From assembly GCA_024405255.1 (NCBI GenBank), contig JAKSOY010000100.1:1-15317 (forward strand): DNA of 15,317 nucleotides, written 5' to 3'. Below the pieces are notes generated by a model. The model was given only the letters and a program-made list of their open reading frames with translations. It was not told the DNA's origin and ran no database searches. Origin of the DNA: Kiritimatiellia bacterium (lineage in GTDB: Bacteria > Verrucomicrobiota > Kiritimatiellia > RFP12 > UBA1067). This document shows, one piece after another, positions 1 to 8,798 of this stretch. The position numbers were made by a program, and so were the translations under genes. Position 1 is the first letter of the stretch; every line of letters begins with the position of its first letter.

Positions 1-1
1 T

Positions 2-376
2 TCATTTCGAAATCAGGTAGCCGAGGAAGACGGCGAGGAGTCCGGCGAAAATCGAGACCGTGACGTAAAGCGTCGCCGAGAGCCAGGCGTTCGCCTGCAG
101 GAGACGGAAGGTTTCATTGGAAAATGTGGAGAATGTGGTAAAGCCGCCACAGATGCCGACGACCGCGAAACAGCGAACCATCTCGCCCGTCGTCGTACCG
201 CCCCACTGCTTCGCAATGAGCCCCGAAAAGAGCCCGATGAGAAACGAACCGACCACGTTGACCGAAAGCGTCGCCCACGGGAATTCCTTCGCCCCCGCAA
301 GCGCAAGCGTCACGAGATACCGCATCACCCCGCCCAACGCGCTTCCCAACGCCACTAGCGCAATCGTCATTTTCAT
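2..376 (-). CDS. crcB: CrcB/Fluc fluoride ion channel
   Basis: This is a small inner-membrane channel of the CrcB (Fluc) family, which exports fluoride as a dual-topology dimer. The 124-residue protein is hydrophobic throughout, with four predicted membrane segments. It shows the family signatures: GGVMRY in the first helix (residues 15-20), N40 followed by VVGSFLIG, and the GGFTTFSTF box at 77-85, which carries the Phe residues lining the pore and the central Na+ site. I chose the ATG at 374-376 because the GAGGGTGGTGG ribosome-binding region lies just upstream. A second ATG two codons later is possible, and a longer reading would run into the preceding gene. It follows the L,D-transpeptidase gene by 14 bp, so it is probably the last gene of the operon. 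I see no fluoride riboswitch upstream. The length is normal and the gene is complete, with its stop at the window edge. Confidence 0.95.
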   Translation of the reverse strand: MKMTIALVALGSALGGVMRYLVTLALAGAKEFPWATLSVNVVGSFLIGLFSGLIAKQWGGTTTGEMVRCFAVVGICGGFTTFSTFSNETFRLLQANAWLSATLYVTVSIFAGLLAVFLGYLISK

Positions 377-390
377 CTTTGCCACCACCC

Positions 391-1098
391 TCAGCGCAGG
401 GCGCCTTCCAGTTGACGGCAGAGATCGGGATACCACGCGAGGTCGCTCTTTTCCAGGGCGCTCTGACGTCCTTTACGCATGTCGTACGGCGCAATGATCA
501 CCTTCACGTTCTTGCGTCCGACCGCATGGACAAGGTAGAACACCTCTTCGATCGCCTCGTCGCCGATCGCCACGCAGCCCACGGAAACGTTCCGGCCATG
601 GATCATGATGTCGCCGCCGAGATTCGTACGCCCCTCCTTCTTCGCCCGGGCACGTTCTTCGGCATTTGGGTAGGAGACCTTGAGCGAAAGGTGATAGAGG
701 GAATTGGGGTTCAGAAACTCGATGCCGTAGATGCCTTCGGGGATCTGTCCATCCCCTTCGCACAGTTTCGGACCCAGCTGCCCGCTGAACGCCGTCATTT
801 CATAGACGCGCGACGCCGTCTTCCACCCCGGTGCCGCGACCTCGACTCGGCGCTCGTTCTTGAAGACGCGAATCGTGAGGCTTCCCCCCGCCGATTTCGC
901 CACCGCCTCAAGTCCCGGCTTTTTCGCGACGATCTCCGCAACGCGTTCTTCCACCGTGTGCCGTTCCATCCGACTCCGCACCATTCCTTTACCGATCGTC
1001 ACGAGATCTCCTCCCGACAGATTCTTGGCATGGGCCCAAACGCCCACACCGATCACTGTACTCAGCACCAAAGCCAGCAAAACAATGGTTTTCTTCAT
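391..1098 (-). CDS. YafK-like L,D-transpeptidase (YkuD domain)
   Basis: This is an exported YkuD-fold enzyme that makes or cuts peptidoglycan cross-links through an active-site cysteine. The 235-residue protein begins with a signal peptide (KK, a hydrophobic stretch 4-21, likely cleavage after A24). The catalytic motif H167-GRN-V-S172-V-G174-C175-VAI matches the family HGxxxSxGC signature, and IPEGIYGIEFLNP near 119-131 is typical of the YafK subgroup. E. coli YafK has a similar length; it has been reported to release lipoprotein from peptidoglycan rather than to cross-link, so the direction of the reaction here is uncertain. The ATG at 1096-1098 has a GGGGGAG ribosome-binding site eight bases upstream. 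A 60-bp gap separates it from the phosphoesterase gene, with no terminator that I can see, so it is probably in the same operon. Its site of action would be the periplasm. Confidence 0.9.
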   Translation of the reverse strand: MKKTIVLLALVLSTVIGVGVWAHAKNLSGGDLVTIGKGMVRSRMERHTVEERVAEIVAKKPGLEAVAKSAGGSLTIRVFKNERRVEVAAPGWKTASRVYEMTAFSGQLGPKLCEGDGQIPEGIYGIEFLNPNSLYHLSLKVSYPNAEERARAKKEGRTNLGGDIMIHGRNVSVGCVAIGDEAIEEVFYLVHAVGRKNVKVIIAPYDMRKGRQSALEKSDLAWYPDLCRQLEGALR

Positions 1099-1158
1099 CT
1101 CGACCGCTCCCCCGTTCTCCGTTACCTAGACCGTCTTTTGCGCCAATAGGAACCAACC

Positions 1159-2619
1159 TTAGGCTTGCCAATCCGAATAAATGGCCTTGCCCTTTCCGCC
1201 GAAACAGTTGCAGGGTCGGACGACGAAACGCCAACGGGCAGCGGCCTGGGTGGTGAGCGGCACAACCTTGCGCATTGAATCCCAGCTTTTGTAGGCGGGC
1301 GCGGTGAGTTCGTTGTCGCCGAAGACGCACGAGACCTGCTTCACGTCCTTTTCGGGGGCACGGTAATAGCCGTCCGAATAGACACGTTTCGTCGCGAGGA
1401 TCTTCGTCGTATCGACATCTTCGCACTCGACGACCACTTCATAGTCGAATGCCCGCACGGGACCGCGCACGTTCGGGAACGTGACGGTGGTCTGCGGCAT
1501 CGGCACGCCCTTGCGCGTCTTTCCCTGCCTCTTCGTGATCGTCACCGCAGCTCCCGCCGGGAACTCCGGTACGGACGCCCGGGCGGCGCGCGGCGCAAAC
1601 GCGAACGAATTGTCGCGCGGCCAGGGGATCACCCAATCGGCGCCGACGGGAAGGTCATACTGGAAATCGCGCCGCGCCAGAACCAGACAGTCGTCATAGA
1701 CGGAAACGAGGAGTCCGTTCTTGCCGTCCGAGCAATCGATCTGCCGCATCTGCTGGTCGGGCAGGAGGTCGCGCCGCGCCCCGAACACCACTGAATTCTC
1801 GCGTCCGCCGAAGGGAATGAGATACCGCAGGGAGGCCGTGCCGATCGAAGTGAACGCGCCCTGCCACACCGTACGGTCGTCGCAGAGCGGCGTGTGGGAG
1901 TGTCCGCTGAAGGCAACGGCGTTCGGGAACGACGAAAGGATCTTCGTCACCACGCCATTATCCTGTCCCCATGTCCACGGTGCCGAACACGTGCCCCGCG
2001 GGTGATAGTGCTGCACATAGAAGAACGGCTTCGAACCCGTGAGGAACCGGCGGTGGTTGGCGATGAACTCGGCATACGCCCCGTCGGCGGGATACTCGAG
2101 GAGGTGGTTCAAGACGAACCGATAGCCCTTCACTTCCTTGATGAGGATTTCATCGTAGTCCTCGTCGAATGCCGTGCGCCACGATTCGGCGTAGTTCGGA
2201 CCAACGGTCGGACGCCCTCTGCGCGCGCCCATCCAGCGGTCGTGGTTGCCGTAGACGAAAAGTTTCTCCACGTGCTTGCCGCCGAGTCCGCGATTGCCGG
2301 GGAAGACCTTCTTCCAGGTATTCCCCACGAGCACCAGCTGGTCGAGAAGCCCGTCGTTCGCCATGTCGCCGGCAATCACCACGCCGTCCGCACCGTGGTC
2401 GCGGAAATAGGTGAATGCTTTTTCGAGATGCGTAGTGTCGCCGGCATAACCGGACCTCCCGTCACGGAGGGAAGAAATATGCACATCCGAAATCGCGCCA
2501 AAGACGAGTTTGGGTTCCCCTTTGGCGAGTCCCGCCGCCTGCGCGGCCTTGAGTCCGGAGGTGCCCACGGCGAGGAACGCCGAAGCGGCTGTCAAAAAGT
2601 CTTTACGAGAACTATTCAT
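1159..2619 (-). CDS. Exported calcineurin-like metallophosphoesterase
   Basis: This 486-residue protein is a two-metal phosphoesterase of the Metallophos (PF00149) fold. The metal-binding motifs appear in order: D45-V-H47, G84-D85, G124-N125-H126-D127, a histidine pair at H204/H206, and G239-H240-S241-H242. The N terminus (SRKDFLTAASAFLAVG) resembles a Tat signal in an RK variant, followed by an alanine-rich stretch, so it probably acts outside the cytoplasm. Residues beyond about 335 form a separate beta-rich domain, perhaps fibronectin-like, that I do not recognise. The substrate cannot be named. The ATG at 2617-2619 lies inside the end of the upstream gene (start and stop overlap in ATGAATAG), which points to translational coupling; its weak AAAAGGA site is 13 bases away. 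An in-frame TTG at 2644-2646 is a less likely start. Confidence 0.9.
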   Translation of the reverse strand: MNSSRKDFLTAASAFLAVGTSGLKAAQAAGLAKGEPKLVFGAISDVHISSLRDGRSGYAGDTTHLEKAFTYFRDHGADGVVIAGDMANDGLLDQLVLVGNTWKKVFPGNRGLGGKHVEKLFVYGNHDRWMGARRGRPTVGPNYAESWRTAFDEDYDEILIKEVKGYRFVLNHLLEYPADGAYAEFIANHRRFLTGSKPFFYVQHYHPRGTCSAPWTWGQDNGVVTKILSSFPNAVAFSGHSHTPLCDDRTVWQGAFTSIGTASLRYLIPFGGRENSVVFGARRDLLPDQQMRQIDCSDGKNGLLVSVYDDCLVLARRDFQYDLPVGADWVIPWPRDNSFAFAPRAARASVPEFPAGAAVTITKRQGKTRKGVPMPQTTVTFPNVRGPVRAFDYEVVVECEDVDTTKILATKRVYSDGYYRAPEKDVKQVSCVFGDNELTAPAYKSWDSMRKVVPLTTQAAARWRFVVRPCNCFGGKGKAIYSDWQA

Positions 2620-3742
2620 GGTACAACTTGTGTCCTTTTCGATCAAGCGTGGCAGGGAGGGTCAGGGGGCCGAAGGCGCGCCAGTCGCAATCGGCGGCGA
2701 GGGTGATGGGGCCTTTCAGAACGAGTGTGGCAAAGGCGAGGTTGCGGTTCGTGGGGGCCTGAAGCGTGGTCTCGCCCGTCACTTCGATGACCGTGCGGTC
2801 GCAGGGGACTGTCCCCGCGAGGACCTGTCCCGTCGCGTTGCGGCAGCACCAGTTGGCGGGATTCTCGGGGTTGCCATCGTGCGCAGCACCCGTCCATACG
2901 GCCGTTGTCGCGGCGGTGGCGTCTTTTGCCACAAGGCAGATACCGTTCGGACGCACCGCGAGGTCGTAGGTCTTCGCCGTTTCGGCATCGAGGACGTACC
3001 GGGTCGTCGCCGGCGGCGTGATGAAGCAGGGCAGCACGCACAGGCCGTCCTTCAGGTCGCCGCGTCCAGCGAGGTTGAAGGCGATTTCCGAGGAGCGGAT
3101 CGGACCCGCCGTCAAACGTCCGCGTCCGGCATTGCGGAAGAGCGCGCCCGAGACGCGATCGTAAAAGCACGGCTCGCCCGAGAAGTCCACCACCGGCACG
3201 AAGTCCCGCACGGGCTTCCCTGCGCGCGCAATCGCATAGCGCCAGATGCGCGACGCCGAGAACCAGTCGGCGCCCTTCTCGGAATTCGCGGCGAAGATGA
3301 GCATCGTGCGGTCGATTTCCTGGTAGGCGTTCGTGAACGTGCCCACGCAGGTGCCATCCACCCACACGCGGCGCGCCGCATCGTTGAAGACGACCTCGCG
3401 CCGCGTCGCACGCGGGAAATCCCGCGTGAACGTGGGATGTCCGAACACGTAGCGTTCCTTGCACACCCCGCCCAAGAGGGACACGGGATAGTAGCGCGAC
3501 ACGTTCCCCGCCTTCGACCGCGCGCCGCCGATCATGTCGAGCCGTTCCGATCCCGGTACCAAGCCCAAGTAGGCGTAGCTCACCGTGGTCGTCACATTCG
3601 TCGCGGCCTTCACGCCCGTATCGACGTATTGCCGTCCATTCGACTGAAGATACTCGACTTCAAACCAATACGGCTTCGTCTCCGCGCCGCACACCGCGAG
3701 CGCCGAGAAAAAGCCTATAAGAGAAAGCTTCAACTGTTTCAT
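2612..3742 (-). CDS. Secreted LamG-like protein, truncated paralogue
   Basis: This 376-residue secreted protein is closely related to part of the giant protein encoded just upstream. A signal peptide (1-20, cleavage near CGA|E) is followed by a LamG/concanavalin-type domain (about 24-206) with landmarks YVDTG (39-43), RYYPVSL (83-89), VFNDAARRVWVDG (118-130) and FVPVVD (181-186). Then comes a linker module with WTG (283-285), PANW (295-298) and ADCDWRAFG (350-358). It stops at GHKLYHE, exactly where the giant protein's module continues into GHNLTL and its strand repeats, so it looks like a copy that lost its C-terminal half. A strong GAGGTGA site seven bases before the ATG, overlapping the stop codon of the upstream gene, fixes the start. 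The role is unknown; surface binding of a glycan or protein is a guess from the fold. Confidence 0.85.
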   Translation of the reverse strand: MKQLKLSLIGFFSALAVCGAETKPYWFEVEYLQSNGRQYVDTGVKAATNVTTTVSYAYLGLVPGSERLDMIGGARSKAGNVSRYYPVSLLGGVCKERYVFGHPTFTRDFPRATRREVVFNDAARRVWVDGTCVGTFTNAYQEIDRTMLIFAANSEKGADWFSASRIWRYAIARAGKPVRDFVPVVDFSGEPCFYDRVSGALFRNAGRGRLTAGPIRSSEIAFNLAGRGDLKDGLCVLPCFITPPATTRYVLDAETAKTYDLAVRPNGICLVAKDATAATTAVWTGAAHDGNPENPANWCCRNATGQVLAGTVPCDRTVIEVTGETTLQAPTNRNLAFATLVLKGPITLAADCDWRAFGPLTLPATLDRKGHKLYHE

Positions 3743-3749
3743 TACAATC

Positions 3750-3756
3750 TCACCTC
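3750..3756 (-). promoter_or_regulatory. Ribosome-binding site overlapping upstream stop codon
   Basis: GAGGTGA lies seven bases before the ATG at 3740-3742. Its last three bases are the TGA stop of the 1647-aa gene, so ribosomes finishing the giant protein end on the initiation site of the next gene. This ties the two genes together translationally and settles the start of the shorter paralogue. Confidence 0.8.
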
Positions 3757-6700
3757 AACAGAATCATGAATTCGTTCACCTTGAGATAGATGCCGTCGTC
3801 CTTCGTCGCACAGACGAAACGACGACCGGCGCCCGCCTTCACAAGCTGGGGCATGAAGGCACTGCGGCGATTGGCCACATACGTATCGGGTCCGGCGAGG
3901 AGGCTCGCGGCGAGTTCCGTTTCCGTGAACGCACCACGCGTGATGCGCACTTCGTCGAAGGAGGCATCAGCGTCGTTATCGGCAGACCAAGCCGACCAAC
4001 CGAGCTTCCACGGCACCTCGTTGATGAGCCCCAGGTTCCAAGCCATCTTGCCGGAATCCATCCGATAGAGTTCCTCGCCCGTCGTCGCATCATGGCAACG
4101 CCAGATCACCGTGGTCTGATCGGCGGAATTCCGCGTATGGATCACCGCCGAGAGGTAATAGCGCCGATCGAGCGAGAGCGCCCCTTTATCCGCCCCCGCC
4201 CGGTTACCCGTGGCACCGTAAATGGTAAAATCACACGACGCTCCGCTCGCATTGCATCCGCCAAATGCGAAGTCGCTCTTCCCCGCCACGGTACCGACCA
4301 TGAGCAGCTTCGCCCATTTCTGGAACGAGTGTTCGGTCACCCACATTTCCACCGTCACCGCCTCGTTCGTGGGCAGCGTCAAGGTGGTGCCGAGATCGAT
4401 GTACGACGACCCGTGCGTTCCGCCGAGCGTGCGCGCGACACCGCCGTTTTCCAGTCGTGCCGTTCCTTGCGGCATCGCCGTTACTCCGCCCACCGAATCG
4501 GACCAGTCGCCGTTGAAACTCCAACGGTGCAGCGCCTCGGGCATATCCCAGCTCACGAGTTGCATCCCGTTCGTGAGATCGGTGCGGCCCGTCACGTCGA
4601 TCGCGATGGACGCCCCGGGCGCGACCGTGAGATATTGCACGCCATGCTCATCGCAAACGCTCTTGGTGGACCACGTTCCTTCCTGTCCCCGCAAGTCGAG
4701 CGTCGCACCATTCTGCAATTCGACATTGCAGAAGCTGTTCGACACGGGCGTGAATGTATCAAGCACCTTGTAAGCCGACATTCCCCCACCGTAGGTTACG
4801 CTTCCCTCGCGCCCGCTCCAGCGATTGACGAGATTGCTCACCACGCACGGGTGGTCCAACGTACTCGCACACGCGAGATCGAACGTACAGGTGGCCGCAT
4901 CGATCATCCGCGGTGTGAAGAGCGTGCCGCCATCGGTCACGCGCACGACTCCGTTGGAAATCGCGGCCACGTTGAACCTCAGGCTCGTGCCCCCGCTCAG
5001 ATTCACGGTAAGCTCGTGATTGTTGAGGGCCAGGCAACTGTCGGCCGCGCCCGTACCGATCTGCAGACCCCTGGGGACGGAGAGAATCGAGTCCTTGGTC
5101 AGCACGAAATCCTTCACCACCGCCGAACCCGACAAATCGCCGGCGTTGTTCGCGAGCGTGCCGCCGTCAAGGACAAACGAATAGTTCTGGAAGCCGGCCT
5201 TGCCGTTGAAATCGAACGTCGCCCCTTCGCGCACCACGATCGTCGCATTCGTGTCGCCAAAGGGCGTACTCGTGCCGGCCATGTAGGGGAACAGACGTCC
5301 GCCCCTCACCTCCGTGCCGCCCGTGTAGGATTGCGAACGGTTCGATCCAAAGGAACCGTTGCCCGTGAGCATGAACTTGAGCGACCCCGAGAAGGACGGA
5401 CGATTGTTGCTCAGCGTGGCGCCCTCGGCCAGATCGAGCGTGAACGTGCCGCCCTGTTCACTCGAATCGGTGAAGCCGATCGGGAACTGGTCGACCTGCA
5501 CTTCCACCGTTCCCGTGTAGTTGCAGAGCGTGAGATCGTGTCCCTTTAGGTCAATGACCGTGCCCGTGCCCAGGAACAGCGACCCGAATCCGCGCCAGTC
5601 GCAGTCCCCCGCCAGTTCCACCGCGCCGCGTACGAGGAAGCGCCCGTAGACGAGCTGGTCGGAATAGGTGAGCGATGTCGTGTTCCTGACGAGAATCGTC
5701 GTGAGCGGACCCGGCACGCCGGTGACGGGAGCGCCGTCGAAGCCCGTGCAGGACCAATTCGCCGGATCGTTCACGTCGCCATTTGCCGCCTCTCCGGTCC
5801 ACTCCGCCGTCTTCACGGCACGATCGTCGCGCGTGACGAGATAGAGTCCGTCCGTCTTGCGTACAAGCATAAGACCCGCCGATGCCGTCGTCGCATCAAG
5901 CACGAAGTCGAACTCGCAGGGCGAACCGGCAAAGGTCGTCGATTGATGCCAGGCGAGCACATGAAGGCCGTTCGTGGCGGACGCCGAACCCGCGAGATCG
6001 ATCGTGATGCGACCATCCTCGGGGAACTGGACATAGGTCGAATTCAACGGCGACTGGATTTTGAACGGGAACTGCGCGCCGGTGAGTTCGTGCAGATCCA
6101 GCGTCGCGCCAGAGGCAAGGGCAATGTTCGGATGGTTGTCCGGCTTGTCCGATTTCACGTGGTAACGCCCGAGAATCGTCAGCAGCGAACTTCCCGAAAT
6201 GGCCTGCGCCCGGAAGATGAAATTGGAAACCGTCAGCGGCGCCCGCAGCCAAATTCCGCCGGCCGTCCCCGCGTAGGACAAAGTCAAGTTCCGTCCAATG
6301 CAGGCGTAGTTTGCATTCGTCGGCCCGATCCAGCCGCTCTGGACTTCAATCGTCCCCTCGCCCTCGAAAGTCGTATTCGCGAAAGAGAACACGTTACCTG
6401 ATGAACTCACAGTGGCGGAACGCAGCGTGTTGCCGTTCATCTTCACCGTCACCGGTTTCCAGCTCGGCGCGATGAGCGCGAAATCGCGGTTGCTCACGAC
6501 GGAGTTCGCGACGAGGTCGATCGCGTTCGTCACCACCTGGTTCCAATCGGAACGCACACGGCTGCCACCGTTCATCAGCGTACCGCCGGCAAGCGTGTAG
6601 GCAAACTTTCCGTTCACGGTGCCGTTCAAATCGAAAATGGCGCCGGCGCCGATTTCCATGCGCGTCTCGTCACGCGCCGCATCGAAGCCGAAGGCGCGAT

Positions 6701-8693
6701 TGTAGACGTCATCACCTGTTTCTGATTTCAGGATTCCACCGAGGACCGCCGTGCCGCCCGTGTAGGATTGATTGGCCCGCGCCGCGAGGAACGTACCGGG
6801 GCCATCCTTCACAAACCGCAGCGAACCCGAGAGCCGCACGTTTTCGTTTCGGATGAGCTCGTCGTTCACGACGACGCGCAACGTACCGCCCGCGCCGGCG
6901 GCAGAAGTATCAGTAAAAGTTGCATAAGTGGCAGGCCGCGTCACAAAGCCCGCGAGCGTGAGGTTGTGGCCGGCAAGATCAATCGTGAGATTGTCAGGAA
7001 CGACAAACGTGCCGAGGCCCTGCCAATCGCAGTCCGCCGTAAGGCGCACCGTACCGGCGAACGTCACCGCCTGGCAGGGCGGGAGCGTGGCGAGCGGGAT
7101 CGACGTCGCGCCCGTCACTTCAATGACCGTGCGTGCCGCAGGAAGCGCGTCCGTGAGCGGGGAACCGCCCGCATCCTTGCAGAGCCAGTTCGCGGGATTC
7201 GTCGCGTTGCCATCGCCCGCCGTGCCCGTCCAGGAGGCGGTGAGCGGAATCGCGGGATCCTTGGCAACGAGGTAGGCGCCGTCCACCCGCCGTTCCACAT
7301 CCCATGCCTGGGCCGTCGTCGCATCGAGCACGAAACGCGTCGTCGGCGCGGGGGTCAGCGTCCAGGCGAGCACCTTCAGATTCGCCGCGAGGTCGGTGCG
7401 CGCGGAAAGGTCGAGCGTCACGACGGGCGAGATGATGCGGCCCGGGGTGAATGATCCGGTCCCCTGGTTTTTGAAAAGTGCGTTCGACACGCGATCATAG
7501 AAACAGGCCGCGCCGTTTTCGTCCACCACCGGAATGAAAGCCCGGGCGAGGAGACCCTTCTCGTAGATTTCATAATGCCACACACTCGCCTTGGCGTGCC
7601 AGTTGTGATAGGGCGAAGCTGTCTGGCTGGCCGCGAAAATCAGCATCGGGCGCGTGGACTGCCGCACCTGCACCGTTCCCGTGCCCACGAAATTGCCGTC
7701 CAGCCAGATCTTGTGGTTCGCGTCATTGAAGATGACTTCGTGGTGACACAGGGATGGAAGCGTCTTCTCGAACTGCTGCGTTCCCCATACATAGCGTTCG
7801 TTCTTGAGCGCGCTCGTACCTGTGAGCGAAATGGGATAGTAGCGATCCGGCGACTGCGAACCGCCGATCATGGCGTTGCCCGGCTGGGTCACGACGTCGT
7901 AGCGGTATCCCACACGCGTTTCGACGTTCGAGTTCGCATAGACGCCCGTGTCGATGTATTCCGTACCGGAGGTCGCCTTCAGGAATTCCGTTTCATACAG
8001 GTAGGCGGCCTTGCGCGGACCCGCCTTGAACGGCGCCGTACTGGCGTCGGTCCGCCCGTTACGGAAGAGCGTCTGCGAAACCGTATCGAACATGCAGGCG
8101 ACGCCGTTTGCGTCCACCACCGGAATGAAGTGGCGCACAAGCACCTCCCCTTCCCAGATTTCGCAGCCGTAGATGCGCGCGTTCGCATACCAGTCCGCAT
8201 TACCAGGCTTGGCCGTCTGCTCGGAATTGCCGGCGAAGAGATAGAGGTTGCGCGAGGCATTGGCAAACGAAGACGAGAAGGTGTAGATGAGCTTACCATC
8301 CAACCACACGCGGCGACTGCCGTCATTGAAGACAATGTCGTGGCGGGTTGCGGAGGAATAGTTCACCGCGCCTTGCTGCGACGACAGCACATAGCGCTCG
8401 TTCGGGAAGGCACTGTTCAGCGACACGGGATAGTAGCGCGTCGCCGCGGCGCTCGTCGTGCGCACGCCGGCGATCATGTCGCAGTTCCCGCCCGCGCCTT
8501 TGCACTGCGACACATATTGATACGTGCCCTTGAACATCGTCTTCGACGTCGGCTTGATGCCGGTGTCGATGAACTGCACACCCGTCGATTCGAGATACTG
8601 AATCTCGTAGGCATAGGTATCGACAGCCTGAAGCGCGCGCATCGAGCCAACGAGCGCGAAAGCTGCAATCAGCAGAGCAGATGTTTTTCTCAT
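3750..8693 (-). CDS. Giant secreted LamG/autotransporter-strand-repeat surface protein
   Basis: The 1647-residue protein starts with a signal peptide (1-23, ALQA|VDT). In order it then shows LamG-like domain A (about 26-215) and LamG-like domain B (231-412), which are related (RYYPVSL/RYYPISL, VFNDGSRRVWLDG/IFNDANHKIWLDG, FIPVVD). Module 1 (425-580) carries WTG 488-490, PANW 500-503, TADCDWQGLG and GHNLTL, and is followed by a strand repeat with YTGGT 644-648. Module 2 (895-1056) and a second strand repeat with YTGGT 1123-1127 come next. The C terminus holds a classical LamG domain (about 1387-1598, HRWSFNGDWSDSVGG to FDEVRITRGAF). The strand repeats resemble the passenger-associated family PF12951, but no C-terminal beta barrel or sorting signal is visible, so the route across or onto the outer membrane is unknown. 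The ATG at 8691-8693 has GGGAG six bases upstream. It is the first gene of the operon. A role as adhesin or glycan-binding surface protein is inference. Confidence 0.88.
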   Translation of the reverse strand: MRKTSALLIAAFALVGSMRALQAVDTYAYEIQYLESTGVQFIDTGIKPTSKTMFKGTYQYVSQCKGAGGNCDMIAGVRTTSAAATRYYPVSLNSAFPNERYVLSSQQGAVNYSSATRHDIVFNDGSRRVWLDGKLIYTFSSSFANASRNLYLFAGNSEQTAKPGNADWYANARIYGCEIWEGEVLVRHFIPVVDANGVACMFDTVSQTLFRNGRTDASTAPFKAGPRKAAYLYETEFLKATSGTEYIDTGVYANSNVETRVGYRYDVVTQPGNAMIGGSQSPDRYYPISLTGTSALKNERYVWGTQQFEKTLPSLCHHEVIFNDANHKIWLDGNFVGTGTVQVRQSTRPMLIFAASQTASPYHNWHAKASVWHYEIYEKGLLARAFIPVVDENGAACFYDRVSNALFKNQGTGSFTPGRIISPVVTLDLSARTDLAANLKVLAWTLTPAPTTRFVLDATTAQAWDVERRVDGAYLVAKDPAIPLTASWTGTAGDGNATNPANWLCKDAGGSPLTDALPAARTVIEVTGATSIPLATLPPCQAVTFAGTVRLTADCDWQGLGTFVVPDNLTIDLAGHNLTLAGFVTRPATYATFTDTSAAGAGGTLRVVVNDELIRNENVRLSGSLRFVKDGPGTFLAARANQSYTGGTAVLGGILKSETGDDVYNRAFGFDAARDETRMEIGAGAIFDLNGTVNGKFAYTLAGGTLMNGGSRVRSDWNQVVTNAIDLVANSVVSNRDFALIAPSWKPVTVKMNGNTLRSATVSSSGNVFSFANTTFEGEGTIEVQSGWIGPTNANYACIGRNLTLSYAGTAGGIWLRAPLTVSNFIFRAQAISGSSLLTILGRYHVKSDKPDNHPNIALASGATLDLHELTGAQFPFKIQSPLNSTYVQFPEDGRITIDLAGSASATNGLHVLAWHQSTTFAGSPCEFDFVLDATTASAGLMLVRKTDGLYLVTRDDRAVKTAEWTGEAANGDVNDPANWSCTGFDGAPVTGVPGPLTTILVRNTTSLTYSDQLVYGRFLVRGAVELAGDCDWRGFGSLFLGTGTVIDLKGHDLTLCNYTGTVEVQVDQFPIGFTDSSEQGGTFTLDLAEGATLSNNRPSFSGSLKFMLTGNGSFGSNRSQSYTGGTEVRGGRLFPYMAGTSTPFGDTNATIVVREGATFDFNGKAGFQNYSFVLDGGTLANNAGDLSGSAVVKDFVLTKDSILSVPRGLQIGTGAADSCLALNNHELTVNLSGGTSLRFNVAAISNGVVRVTDGGTLFTPRMIDAATCTFDLACASTLDHPCVVSNLVNRWSGREGSVTYGGGMSAYKVLDTFTPVSNSFCNVELQNGATLDLRGQEGTWSTKSVCDEHGVQYLTVAPGASIAIDVTGRTDLTNGMQLVSWDMPEALHRWSFNGDWSDSVGGVTAMPQGTARLENGGVARTLGGTHGSSYIDLGTTLTLPTNEAVTVEMWVTEHSFQKWAKLLMVGTVAGKSDFAFGGCNASGASCDFTIYGATGNRAGADKGALSLDRRYYLSAVIHTRNSADQTTVIWRCHDATTGEELYRMDSGKMAWNLGLINEVPWKLGWSAWSADNDADASFDEVRITRGAFTETELAASLLAGPDTYVANRRSAFMPQLVKAGAGRRFVCATKDDGIYLKVNEFMILLR

Positions 8694-8721
8694 GATGAAC
8701 TCCCAAACTTCGATGACGGGA

Positions 8722-8750
8722 AGTTTAACACATCAACGAAGGAAGGTCAA
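8722..8750 (-). promoter_or_regulatory. Sigma-70-type promoter of the surface-protein operon
   Basis: Read on the minus strand, TTGACC (8745-8750) and TAAACT (8722-8727) are separated by exactly 17 bases. The -35 box matches consensus at 5 of 6 positions and the -10 box at 4 of 6. Initiation would fall near 8715, about 20 bases before the ATG, leaving just enough leader for the GGGAG site. No other promoter is evident before the five-gene run that follows. Confidence 0.65.
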
Positions 8751-8767
8751 TCAGAATGTCGGCGGTT

Positions 8768-8798
8768 AATCAAACGGGGACTATCCTCATGTAATCAG
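8768..8798. repeat. REP-like repeat, copy A (3' of ATPase 1)
   Basis: This short element begins AATCAAACGGGGACTATCC and ends TAATCAG, the latter covering the stop codon of the ATPase gene. It matches the sequence at 10373-10409 in the same orientation, apart from a six-base gap and a few substitutions. The core GGGGACTATCCTC is a degraded form of the near-palindrome seen in the other copy. It could be a dispersed REP-type sequence or the trace of a recombination event. Two copies are too few to decide. Confidence 0.45.

Noticed and set aside
377..1158. Fluoride riboswitch for crcB
   Set aside because: No crcB-motif sequence is seen upstream of crcB or of the gene before it; the short gap is only a ribosome-binding region.
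2510..3769. Plus-strand frame of 419 codons
   Set aside because: It is antisense to the shorter LamG gene and the start of the phosphoesterase gene, both well supported, with the Arg/Gly bias of a shadow frame.
4092..5549. Long plus-strand frame (485 codons) antisense to the giant gene
   Set aside because: It is Arg/His-rich and low in hydrophobics, with no recognisable motif, and opposes a protein with clear domains; it results from GC-rich third positions of the real gene.
8768..8798. Integron attC site or intrinsic terminator at the GGGGAC repeat
   Set aside because: No GTTRRRY/RYYYAAC core pair and no integrase are present, and the hairpin has almost no loop and no U-tract.
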